From Nephrocerus scutellatus (lineage: Eukaryota > Arthropoda > Insecta > Diptera > Pipunculidae), in NCBI GenBank assembly GCA_947095585.1, contig OX352761.1, forward strand, positions 141,700,277 to 141,764,276: DNA of 64,000 nucleotides. The letters are read 5' to 3'. This document shows, piece after piece, positions 25,668 to 35,662 of the stretch. A model generated the notes under the pieces. The model had not been told where the DNA came from, searched no databases, and saw only the letters and a list, made by a program, of their open reading frames with translations. How positions within the stretch are numbered: position 1 is the stretch's first letter; every line of letters starts with the position of its first letter. Both the position numbers and the translations under genes were made by a program.

Positions 25668-26418
25668 CAAAATCTATTCTGCCTGTTCATGACAGCACTA
25701 CGAGTTTGCGTCGCCATATTTTTAACTCGGCACTTACACGGTTATTAATAATGTCATTATTTCTAATAATAAACGAAAACAGAAAATTTCGGTTTCACAT
25801 CATTTCTCAAGCATCAATATACATTACTCCGACTTACACAATCATTATTAATGCCATTTCAGAAAGTTACCATGAATGTTCGTAATAGTATAAAAGTCGA
25901 ATCGATTATGAACATTCAATTTCATCTTTAAGTAATATGTATGTATTTTGTTTACTAATGTCTCTTTCCAATTGCACAAACCGTATCCGAAACCATACCC
26001 ATAGGCTAGCTTTTAAAGTGACGGAGTTTTCGAGGTGAACGAGGTGAGTGCCCGATGTACCCGATTGCCGACGGGTAGCAAAGTAACATTTGCTGCGTTG
26101 CTTTGGCTAATCCAGCTTGGCTTTACAAAAGCAACAGCTTTTGGCTTTAAATGGGCTCTAAATGTTCGATGCATTTTATTTGTTATGTGTGTTAAACAAA
26201 ACACCGCCTTACGGTGAGCGCTATAACTAAAAAATGGCTTTAGTTATAAATCCTAAGAACTTTTTGGATTTATTTTCGACTTTATGCTTATGCGATTTTG
26301 TTGCAAGCCAAGCTGGATTAGCCAAAGCAATGCAGCAATTATCGGTTACAAAACAAAGGTACATAAAATCAAACCGTACTCCGGGCACAGTTCGCAAATG
26401 CAACGTTAAACTGAAACC
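25668..26418. other. Insert inside the HINE core, of unknown origin
   Basis: The sister copy at 56.4 kb passes from the CTGCGCAGTCGGCTGCGCTG block almost directly to GAGAGAGAAATCTTAGC. Here about 750 bases intervene. They contain a long inverted repeat (next entry) and no recognised gene. Confidence 0.6.
26087..26342. repeat. Long inverted repeat, ~34-bp arms
   Basis: The arm around 26088-26122 contains TTGCTTTGGCTAATCCAGCT. The arm around 26304-26337 contains its complement AGCTGGATTAGCCAAAGCAA. The arms match over about 34 bases with one mismatch and enclose about 180 bases, giving a strong potential hairpin. It could be the TIRs of a small element. Confidence 0.8.
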
Positions 26419-26852
26419 ACGAGAGAGAAATCTTAGCTAACCCACAAATGAACCCAGCAAATGAAACGAGACATAAATGTTTTATGCTTAATTCAACTGA
26501 TTTACTTATTTACTGAATTGAATTTTTATTGATGTCGTTTTTTGTTGTCGATATCAACTTACAGATAGAACAACAAGTTTTCACAATATTCTGTCATTTC
26601 GCGTTTTCATAAATTAGTTCAGAGCAGTCAAAGAGTTCTCAAGAGTTTCTTAGTTGCTCAGAGTATGAGCGTGCTCTAAGGGCTTCGAATAAAATGATCT
26701 GAGCATTTTCAAACTTGACATATGATGTCAAATGTCTCTTTCGATGATTTTCTACTACAATAAAAAAAATGTTCCAGAATCGAGGGGTCCCATATCAATT
26801 TCTGCGATTTGAGAATTTCGATGAAAAATTTTAATTTTTATGGGTTGTTTTT

Positions 26853-27483
26853 TTATTAATTATTAACGTCGACGCTATTTAAACTCAACTAAAACCAGTA
26901 TCTAACCGCAGTAGAGAGCTCTGATACGTTCTAGATGTCTTCAAAACCAAATTTATATATATATATGTAATTTGATTGCACTTACAATCATTTCAACGGT
27001 AACCATCATCCAACACTATATTTACAATGAAGCACATGAGTTTTATTTTTGACTGACACCATTATCAGATGCGCGTACCACGTATCACCCAATCAAGAGG
27101 AACAGAGCACAATGTGTTTCATTTAAATTTAAATTAGATTTTGTCAGTACAAGGACGTGTTAATATTTCCGCCAGGACTGATAATACAAAAAAAACTGTA
27201 CTTCCTGCGTAACCATTAAAAAGTCATTTTTGGTGAAATTAATTTGAGTCGTTTTGATAAACATTACAAGTATGGCTTTTGTCATCGTATTCTATACGGC
27301 ATTCAGGAAGGGAGGAATAGCAGAGTAGACATAAGCTCGTCTCTTACGTGTATACTGACGTCATACGTATACGACATATCAACTAGTGGCGAGGGCTGAA
27401 ATTTAGAAAAGTAGTCCTAAAAATCTTTTAATAAAAAAAAAATTACAGCTTATTATCTTTAAAGTTAAACAAATAAGTAGTAT
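26853..27483. other. no recognisable feature
   Basis: Nothing identified; a (TA)n tract lies at about 26957-26970. Confidence 0.4.
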
Positions 27484-28080
27484 CTGATGAATTTTCTTCT
27501 GCTTCTGCGTGCCGCTCTAACGACATCAGCAGAGCTTTTATATCCTCTTGTAGAGAGAGCTTGGGAGGCAGAAAGTTTCCCCGACGAGTGTAAGAAAGAA
27601 ATGATTGTCAAGCTCCCTAAAAAGGAAGTCTTATGGCGTGTGAAAACTGGAGAGGCATTTGCGTTGCAGTTGCAAAGGTAATAGCCAAAGTAGTACTTGA
27701 GCGAATTAAGGAACATCTGGAAGATACACTCGATGCCGAACAAGCAGGTTTCCGCACTGGATCCTCCTGTGTATACCACATAAACACCCTGCGGATCATT
27801 GACCATGACCAATGTTATAAGCCAAGTAAAAATATCCGGATCACTATCAAGTCCATTTAACATATATAACGGGCGACAAGGAGATCGACTGGCCTGCATC
27901 CTCTTCAACCTGGCATTGGAGAAACTGATCCGAGACTCTGACGTAACGGCAAGAGGAACAATCCTCTACTAGTCCATTCAGATACTGGCTTACGCAGACC
28001 ATATCGACATCGTTGGTAGAAACCAAAGGGTTGTACAGCAAGCTTTCATCCAGATCGAGCGGGCAATAAAGACTACATTT
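27484..28080 (+). mobile_element. Chimeric LINE fragment: two RT families joined
   Basis: 27484-27800 reads, over a frame shift, TTSAELLYPLVERAWEAESF, VAKVIAKVVLERIKEHLEDT and DAEQAGFRTGSSCVYHINTL, which is the finger region of one LINE family. From about 27801 the text is that of family R: ACCAATGTTATAAGCCAAGT, then the AGTCCATTTAACATATATAA block, FNLALEKLIRDSDVT and a mutated catalytic box (YADHIDIVG) at about 27990. The switch occurs at the equivalent RT position (about where the fingers meet the palm). Both halves are broken by stops. Confidence 0.7.
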
Positions 28081-28324
28081 GCAAATCGATTCGAGTAAAC
28101 CGGGATACCCTTCCCAATGAAGAAACTAGAAACCACTACGGTCAACCGATAAGACTCTCCCTTAATGAAGGGAGCGTAAGTCCTCGGACTGAGACTGAGA
28201 TGCCGGGTGTAAAAGAGAAATACTCTTTTTAGTACTGCTGACTCCATTTTTGATGATGAAAATATTATAGCGACTGAACGTGAGAATGTTGCGAGCAATG
28301 TGTCAATCTCATAGAACGCGAACG

Positions 28325-28570
28325 CACGCGAAGAAGAATATAAAGAGTTCAGAAGGTATTAAAAAAAAGCTCAGCCGTGAAAGAAAGCAGCCTGGGAGAA
28401 GAAACTCTTTCGTGAACTAGAACAGTTAAGATAGCGAGGACCACACCAGGCACGGAAGTACTACCAAAGATTGAACGGTAGTATGACGCAATATATACCA
28501 TACACAGCGCAGCACATTCTGTAATGACATGGAAGGTAATTTGATCTCAAAGGCATCTTTTAGAGATGGA
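28325..28570 (+). mobile_element. RTE-like LINE (family R), linker fragment
   Basis: The text GTGAACTAGAACAGTTAAGA, ACCACACCAGGCACGGAAGT and GGTAATTTGATCTCAAAGGC matches the pre-RT linker at 3015-3165 (complement). It lies downstream of the RT part of the preceding fragment, so the order is scrambled or it is a separate insertion. Confidence 0.65.
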
Positions 28571-30210
28571 AATACCACTTTCATAATTAGCTTAATTATA
28601 ATTTCACAATATAATTATGTGATTTATTTTCAATTGCGTTAAAAGCCTTAATGAGTGAGCTCATTATACGCGGATATTTTTTTTTATTTAAAAAGAAAAG
28701 AAAATCTAAGAATTCTTGTTTTGTACATTTTACAGTACGCGTATTGATTGCAATCATATGCGTTAAAAATCATTCGGGTCATTCACCTGACATCAATTGA
28801 GAAGTAACAACAAGACTCGTGTAATTTCTTTTAAGTCTTGATTCCCAACTAAACTCTTAAATCTATCAAAAGCTATCATTTCAACATTTACACCAGGAGA
28901 TTCACCTTTAAAGAACTTGAAAAACCTTTTAACCTGAATCTTGATATGTAAGTACTTCAACTCACATTTAATTAAATTCAATTAACCGCAAAAAAAAATC
29001 AATAAAATGAATTTTTCTGTGATCCGATCGATAAAGTAAGGTAGGTAGGTACTTATGTGCATTGTGCTATGCAGACTGTGATAAATTCGCTTACATCCCA
29101 ATTACAGTATACATTCGTCTTTGCTCTTTGAAATATAATTTTTGTGTAAAAAAGGATACTGAATGATGCGTTTAGTTCTGTGTCTTTTCAAAACATTATA
29201 ATGTCGATGTGAATACTCGATCGAAAATATAAATAAATATCTTCAATTGCTGCCACCCGAAAGGGTAACCGAATGTGCAGTTATCTGTAAAAATCACCCC
29301 TAAGGGAATACATCTATGAACTTCATCCTTGCCTTATAGTCCAAAATGTGCCACGATGTACAATAAAAAAGGACGCAACAAATATGAAAGAAATTCTTCT
29401 TCATATGTTTCCCCTCATGCTTTGGATTGAATTGAATCTGTTTTTAAGTGAACAAAGGTACAGATATCATTTTGGGCAGTTATCGTAGGATAAGTACATT
29501 GTTAATACTTACAAAAGAATTATCATCCATCAGGAACATTTAACCACAACATACCATATAGCACCTTGGGCCAGGACTTCCGACCAAACTCTGTACCTAT
29601 ACATTGTGCACTTGTCCTATATGCCCGATGGGATACTTATGCTTTGATTATTTCTCATTGAGTGGTCGCTTGTTAAGAGCGTGTTCGTTGTTGCGCTTCT
29701 TGTTTGCTTATTACAACGAAGTTCACAAGTTCTTGAAAAATCTCTGTGGTTTTATTGCGGCGGAATGTTGTGTATGTGTATTCATCTTGCCAATAACGCC
29801 GAGTTGCCTTTTTCGCAACGATAAGCGATATAAATGCGTAATTGCAAACAATTTTAAATCAATTATACTGCGATTTGCTGTAACACTCACTGCAGAGGTA
29901 CAACATGGGTGGCGAAGGACTTGTTTATTGTATTTAGAAGAAGATTTAGGTTTGGCTTATTACAATGCCTATGGTTTTTCCTTTATTTATTTGTTGCCCT
30001 CCAACAACTCTAAGTGCTCAAACAAAAAAAAAAAAAAAGTTTAATTGTTTTACGAATTTTGATTAGATAAATAATCTATGAAAAATTACAAACAAGGCAG
30101 CTGTTTTGCATTTTTATATTTGCAATAAAATAGGCATACGACTGTCTACTAAATAAATTTTCGGATAAGATGTTGGAGGTACCTTCAGGTGAACATAATA
30201 TTACTAATAT
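28571..30210. other. no recognisable gene
   Basis: This stretch contains a 146-codon plus frame (29604-30044, cysteine-rich and hydrophobic, ending in a run of lysines from an A-tract) and a 62-codon minus frame (28793-28981). Neither has a motif I recognise, a clear promoter or splice support. Confidence 0.35.
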
Positions 30211-31139
30211 TCTCTACAAATATAAAAGTGAAACTTTGTGTGTATCTATGTTCCCTATGGACTGCCTAACCCCTCGCGATCAAACTTTGCGTATGGGTTT
30301 TATACCATAATGAGCACCTAATAAGCACATTTTGAAAGTGGTCGGACCCCTACGTCAAGGAGTCACTATACAAATTGTTTTTACAAATCTCGTGTTTTTT
30401 TTTTACTTTTTCAGAATTTTTGAATAGTAACGTTCACACCTGTTTGTTATTTTAAGAAAACAAGAACCGCCATAATTGGGAGGGGTTGAACAGTTTGGTT
30501 GTTGTTGTTGTAGCAGCTCCAGGTCTGTTAAACCTATTGCTGAGTTGGGTTGATGATCCTTGATCCAGAGTGAGAAATACCGGAGTCCTTTCGGTGTGTA
30601 GAACCGACCATCGTAAAAAGGCCTAGCTTCTCGCGACCATTTATGTTGTATGTACATTTTTGTACACAAATAGAAGGGACCTACAATTTAATGCAGTATC
30701 CGAACAGCGAATTAATAAACTTTTTGTGACAAGTTATTACTCTCGGACGTTTCTCAGACATTTGCGAGAGGGTGGACACCGTGAAAAATACTTTTGGTGT
30801 TACTGGGATTCGGACCACGAACCTGCTGCTCAGTAGCCATGCATTTATCCACTGAGCCACGGCGCCCTCACACTTCGGTCAGGGGGCTATTTTCATAAAT
30901 TGTCCATAATTTTAATATTACCGCCTCCTTTAATTTTGCAAACGAAAACAAAGCTTTCCTATTTTGGGATCCCTGCATCAATGGACAATATTAACATTTT
31001 TTTCATGTTGTTATGAATCCTCTAAATCTAGATTCTAGCATTTGCGCAGATGAGCGCGATAGCGCTCACTTCCTGTATTAATAGCGAAGCGTCACGAACC
31101 CCTGGTTGTGCGAGTGGCGAAGCTCCTCCGAATAGCTAG
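30211..31139 (+). mobile_element. Non-autonomous Helitron-like element
   Basis: It begins near 30211 with TCTCTACAAATATAAAAGTG and the GTGTATCTATGTTCCCTATG block. It ends with a GC-rich region GTGGCGAAGCTCCTCCGAAT followed by AGCTAGT at 31135-31140. A TC start and a CTAG-T end after a GC-rich, hairpin-prone 3' segment are Helitron hallmarks. No Rep/helicase frame is present. A SINE has inserted into its middle. The 30890-30960 stretch recurs split around the HINE copy at 55.99-56.89 kb. Confidence 0.55.
30497..30868 (-). mobile_element. tRNA-derived SINE copy D with (CAA)n tail
   Basis: The head is complete on the minus strand: GGCGCCGTGGCTCAGTGGAT (A box TGGCTCAGTGGA at 30848-30859) and GGTCCGAATCC at 30806-30816 (B box, one mismatch to GGTTCGANTCC). 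The body matches copy E, including TTGTAGGTCCCTTCTATTTG and GGTCGCGAGAAGCTAGGCC. After that the 3' part differs from the other copies: it runs through CTACACACCGAAAGGACTCC to GAGCTGCTACAACAACAACA. It is nested in the Helitron-like element. Confidence 0.8.
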
Positions 31140-31182
31140 TATAATACAATATAAATAATATTATATTCACAACAGCTTAGCT

Positions 31183-31292
31183 CAACACGACAGCGTTGTT
31201 TTTGTACACAAATAAAAGTCATGAGAACATGACAGTTATAACTTTTGGACATTTGTCAGACACTGAAACAGCTTTTCGCAGCTAATGGTCGT
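31183..31292 (-). mobile_element. Degenerate SINE fragment (copy F)
   Basis: TTTTGTACACAAATAAAAGT and the TTTTGGACATTTGTCAGACA block match the reverse strand of the SINE body, with much loss between them. Confidence 0.5.
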
Positions 31293-31570
31293 TTGACTTC
31301 AGTTCTCAGGTCAAAGTGATCCTATATGAACAGGCACAAGTCCTGGCGCAAAATTTGCCACAAATTGATCACAGATATTTACGCATAACCGAGAAACCTT
31401 ATTGGAAAAATGAGATGGCCGGATTGAATTTTTATCGGAAACTCTTCCCTTTGGGTGTCACAAACGCATGCACAAAGTTTTAATACATATTACCACCATA
31501 ACAGTGTACGGTCTAGTGTATACGAAAACCATTATTGCGCTCATCACTAGATGACGTAATATTTATTAAA

Positions 31571-32585
31571 TTTTCTATATTAACTTCGCGTGCCCGTGTG
31601 TTTGTTTGTTTGTCGTTGAATCTTGGAAACAATTTTTAAACCACTTGGCAAAGTCCGATTTCATTGAAACTTTGCACAAATGCATATCTCCGATGACAAC
31701 ACTTTCTATTAGAATTTGGGGCCCATCGGGCCTCGAGGTCTGGGGGCTCCCATACAAATATTTTACAAAATTTCTTCAAATTTTATAAACATGTGTTTCT
31801 CCGAACACTTTTTGTAAAAATTTTGGAGACCCCGGACCCCCGGACGTGCCCATATAAATTTTTTAAAAGTTAGCTTTCTTCAAACATGTGCATCTCCTAT
31901 GGACAAACCTTTTTGTAAACTTTTTGGAGTGAACAGGCCTAGGGGGTGCCCATATAAATTTTTTAAAGCCCAATTTTCTTCAAATTTTAAACACATCTAT
32001 ATCTCCGATTGACAAAAATGTTTGTAAAATTTTGGGAGTGAACGGGCTGTGAGGCCCGAGGGGTGCCCATAAAAAAAAAAAAAAATTAGCCCGATTTCTT
32101 CAAATTTTAAATACATCTGTATCTGCGATGGACAAAACTGTTTGTAAAATTTTTGGAGTGAACAGGCCCTGAGGTGCGAGTTGTGCCCATAAAAAAAAAA
32201 ATTTAAAACTTAGACCGATTTTCTTCATACTTTTAAAACATGTGTATCTCTGACGGACAAAACTTTCTGTAAAATTTTTGGAGTGAACGGGCCCTGAGGC
32301 CCATACACCTTTTTAAAAAATAAGCCCGATTTTCTTCAAATTTCCACACATGTGTATATTCGATGACAACACTTCCTTTTGAAATTTGGAAGTTATCGGT
32401 CCCCAAGGTCGGGGGCTCCCATAAAAATATTTTACACATGTGTATCTCCGGTTTTTGTAAACATTCTAAAGTAAAGGGGCTCTAATATTAATTTTTTCCA
32501 AATTAGCCCGGTTCATACTTTGCACACATATGTATCTCTTTTAGAGAATTTACATGAAAATTTTAATGGATTGTTTTTTTTATTA
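31571..32585 (+). mobile_element. HINE-type element with about eight ~120-bp units
   Basis: The 5' end lies at 31571 (AAATTTTCTATATTAACTTC, a near match to the consensus) and is followed by the AACCACTTGGCAAAGTCCGA region. The repeated landmark GTGCCCAT recurs at 31846, 31946, 32063 and 32183, giving periods of 100-120 bp. The 3' end reads TTAGAGAATTTACATGAAAA, TTTTAATGGATTGTTTTTTT at 32540-32585. The inverted AGAGAATTTA lies some 35 bp inside the 3' end, so the terminal inverted repeats are asymmetric. Short frames in the array (31606-31788, 32233-32439) are reading artefacts of the repeat. Confidence 0.8.
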
Positions 32586-34574
32586 TAAGCTTTGGATTGG
32601 CTAGCATTATAACGTAGTTTCCGGAATTTTATTCAATTGCAAACTGAAAAAAAACAGAGTTTTAACGATACAACGGAGCAAAGCAAACAATGATATCACC
32701 ATCCGCAAATAATAGATAGGGAATTTATTCATAATGAGATTACTGATTATGAATAAATTCATATGTTAATAGCGATAAAAATAACTATACTCCTCTCCAA
32801 ACGACGTTGCAGGCCTAATTACTTTTTAACTGGTACTGGACTCTCACTCCAGAGCGGTGGTATATACGACTAATACTTCCAGTTCCAGTACATCTCCCTG
32901 GTTATTTAGTTGGTTATTGTATTCATTGGCTTTGTTTCCTGTCAGCTTAACTCCACAGCGAAACCTGACCAAATTTATACAGCGGGTACATTACAATAGC
33001 AGATTATTAAGTGCACTCAAACCACTTCTGCTGCCATAACGATTCTCTTTAGCCGTTGCGCAAGTCGTAGAATATCAGAGCTGCATTCTACTGCTAAAGG
33101 CATTGTTTGCGGCTATGACTTTTGGCATAATATAGGTATATGTTATGTATGTATGTGAATGTGAATAGGAAACATTTTGGGGGTTTGGTATATCGCCTAA
33201 ATCGGATAATGAGCATGTCCACTTGGTGGTAAGTGTAATGCTACTGACCCGCATAACATACCCAACCCAGTCGAGTCGTTGTCATTGCCTGAATGGAACA
33301 GGTTAATTCGCTTAATTCGTATTGAGCACAATCAACTGGAAAATAACACAATAACAATGAACAATGGTGTTCACGCATATTCACGTAATCTGGTGGAAGG
33401 TCGATGAGCGGGCGGACGACACCAAGCTACAAAACATAGAAAACAGATTAAGACAGACAAAGATAGATCTATCATAAACGAGAAGGAGAAAAAGTCATTT
33501 GCACTCACGTGAATCCATGTTTTCATTGTTCTTCTCTTGGTAATCAAATCACCAAGGACCAGCCAACAACAGCAACACGAGCTTTACCAACCACCACGAA
33601 GTCATCAAACAAGACACATAAATAGTAATAATTTTTGAATAGCTCCGAAACAGGAATTTCCGAATTCGTTTTTGTTTCACTGTCATATTGCGCCAATAAG
33701 GATGCTGGGACTATGAACTAAATAAAGCGATACATATTCTGTAGTATCTGTAGTATCTGCACTGGGGATCAAACTAAGGCCACAGTCTGAGGACGAGAAA
33801 GAGATAGAGCGAGAGCGCAAGGATATTTGCATTATATAAGTTAAACATCTGCAGCTGTAATTTAATTAAATTTATGGCATTTGTCCAGAATTCCACGCAA
33901 CTAACTCTTTCTGCGGAGTGCTTGGCACAAATGCTCAGTACAAATAAGTTATATCTGCAGTTGGATAATATCGACACAGTGCTGTGCAGATTGTGCGAAT
34001 ATAAAAAAAATCATCAGGTCCCAAACAGCAGTGATAGTAGTTTTGTAAGCAATTTTACCAACGAAAAGTTAACTATTTTTACATCGCTACATCGCATCAT
34101 CGGTGAACTGTTCGTTGAGCATGATTTACATTTGGACCGTGCAAGAAAAAATTAGCACGGTGGCTGTGAAATAGCAATTGTGGTAAGCCAGACGAGAGAA
34201 GTATATGTTTTTCAATGTTACCATAATGTTATAGATAATATTTCCTCTACCGATATAAAATAACTATAACATTCTCGTAGTGCCAATCTCTTCTAGCTAA
34301 CCACAATTTCTATTTAACTATAGTCGTTCTGTTCATTTTTTGTCGCACGGCTCAACTGTAAATCATGCTTTATTGTGATGTCTCAGCAGATGTTCAGTCT
34401 TAGCGAACACACAGTCACACAGTAGTAGTAGTTTGTAATTTGAATATTATTTTCAAATTGATATTCGTTGTTTCATTGCGCAGAAGCTAGAAGTCTCCTT
34501 AGAATTATTATAGTTCAGTTCAGCACGGAAATTTACATTTGCCAGGAAAATATAAATTTCTACAGCTTCGTCTT
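32586..34574. other. no recognisable gene
   Basis: A 93-codon plus frame at 33874-34155 (MAFVQNSTQLTLSAECLAQM...) has fairly protein-like composition but no motif I recognise. The rest is blank to my reading. Confidence 0.35.
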
Positions 34575-34860
34575 TTTTAGAGTCTTTTGAAGGTCTTTTT
34601 GATGTCTTTTGATGGTCTCTTTGGGGGAGAGGTCTTGAGAGACTTTAAATGGTATTTTGGGGCCTTTTGAAGATCTTTGGAGTCTTTTGGCGGTCATTAG
34701 GTCTTTTAAAGGTGATTTTTGGGGTCTTTTAAAGGTCATTAAATGGTCTTTTGATTGTTTTATTTGGGGGTCTTTTTAGGATTTGTTTGGGGGTCATTTG
34801 GTGGTCTTTTGGTAGTCTTTTGGTAGTTTTTTTGGGGTCTTTTTGGAGTTTTAATGCTTT
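34575..34860. repeat. Cryptic simple repeat, GGTCTTTTG-type
   Basis: More than fifteen imperfect copies of a 10-14-bp motif around GGTCTTTTGG / GGTCTTTTAAAG occur in one direction. Related GGTCTTGAG runs occur at about 37870-37905 and 54775-54890. Confidence 0.75.
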
Positions 34861-35168
34861 AGAACACTACCAGAATATTTAATCAACAAAAAACATAGAT
34901 GTGAAAAATGATTTTCGTAGCTATTTATATATCTGTTTACATTATATATCTGTTAATCAGAAGCTTGACGACATTATTCTGTTTTAACATTATCAGCTAC
35001 TTGCATATAGTAACGGAGATGCTTCTCTTCTTAATACAGAATTTAAAAAAACCACTTATTTTAGGTAGTGATTTTAAAGTAAAGTTTGCATCTAGTTATT
35101 CGATATCGTTAATTAACCATTAATTAAATAATGATCCTAAGATAGCAAGAACAAAATCAGGAACTACA

Positions 35169-35452
35169 ATAATAATATCGGCGCGACTGACCCTACGGTC
35201 CAAGGCCTGACTTCTCGCAACCATTTGTGTTTAGCATGCATATTTTTGAACACATTTGGAGGGACCTACAATTTAATGCCGGATCCGAACTTCGAATTGA
35301 GAAGCTTTCAGTGACAAGTTATTACTCTCGGATGTTTGTCAAACTTTCGCGAGAGGTGGGACACCGTGAAAAATACTTTGGTGTTACTGGGATTCGAACC
35401 ATGAACCCCCTGCTCAGCAGTCCATGCTCCTATCCACTGAGCCACGGCGTCC
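35169..35452 (-). mobile_element. tRNA-derived SINE copy E, complete reference copy
   Basis: On the minus strand a tRNA-like head of about 75 nt starts GGACGCCGTGGCTCAGTGGA. It is followed by a body (GTGTCCCACCTCTCGCGAAA, GAGAGTAATAACTTGTCACT, TTGTAGGTCCCTCCAAATGT, GGTTGCGAGAAGTCAGGCC) and the end GTCAGTCGCGCCGATATTAT with an ATT-rich tail. Total length is about 285 bp. It is non-coding and would depend on a LINE for transposition. Copies A-D and F share the body. Confidence 0.85.
35390..35444 (-). promoter_or_regulatory. Internal RNA polymerase III promoter (A and B boxes) of the SINE
   Basis: TGGCTCAGTGGA (35433-35444) matches the A-box consensus at 11 of 12 places. GGTTCGAATCC (35390-35400) is a perfect B box. 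The ~32-bp gap is the spacing found in tRNA genes. Confidence 0.8.
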
Positions 35453-35488
35453 ACTATCTAGAGAATGTTGAGTAAAAAACTGATTCTA

Positions 35489-35662
35489 GGCCAATTCCAC
35501 TGGCACAATTCCACTTGTCACAATTCCACTGGGCACAATTCCACTTGGTAAAATTGTGCATGTTAAATTGTTCCCCAGAAGAATTGTGCCAAGTGGAATT
35601 GTGCAAGTGGAATTGTGTCCATTGGAATTGTGTCTAGTGGAATTTTGCTAGTGGAATCGGCC
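35489..35662. repeat. Palindromic array of ~15-bp repeats (foldback-like)
   Basis: The left half has four copies of a GCACAATTCCACTTG-type unit. The right half has about five copies of its complement CAAGTGGAATTGTGC. A ~30-bp AT-rich centre lies between them. The outer ends GGCCAATTCCAC and GTGGAATCGGCC are also inverted. The whole 174 bp could fold into one long hairpin. Inverted repeats built from short tandem units are the design of Foldback (FB) transposons. Confidence 0.85.

Larger units (their letters stand above)
24893..26852 (+). mobile_element. HINE-type element, long composite copy with inserts
   Basis: The 5' end TTAAATTCTCTATATTAACT lies at about 24905. It is followed by GGCTGGCTGGTTGGCTGGCT-type DNA, 'TTTTTAACCCACTTCC' and at least four ~115-120-bp units (about 24990-25590), each with CATGTGTATCTCCGATGGAC and CGATCGGGCCCC. 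The 3' end, TGAGAATTTCGATGAAAAAT, TTTTAATTTTTATGGGTTGT, is at about 26805-26852. Between them is a unique core (25590-25668 and 26418-26800) that is shared with the 55990-56893 copy, and a further ~750-bp insert absent from that copy. Confidence 0.75.

Noticed and set aside
29604..30044. 146-codon plus frame
   Set aside because: No domain, no splice or promoter support, ends in an A-tract lysine run. It is possible but not supportable as a gene.
33874..34155. 93-codon plus frame (MAFVQNSTQLTL...)
   Set aside because: Composition is protein-like but no motif, signal or homology can be seen. It is mentioned only in the intergenic note.
35380..35452. A genuine tRNA gene
   Set aside because: The A and B boxes are tRNA-like, but a full acceptor stem pairing is not visible and the sequence continues into a repeated non-tRNA body; it is a SINE head.
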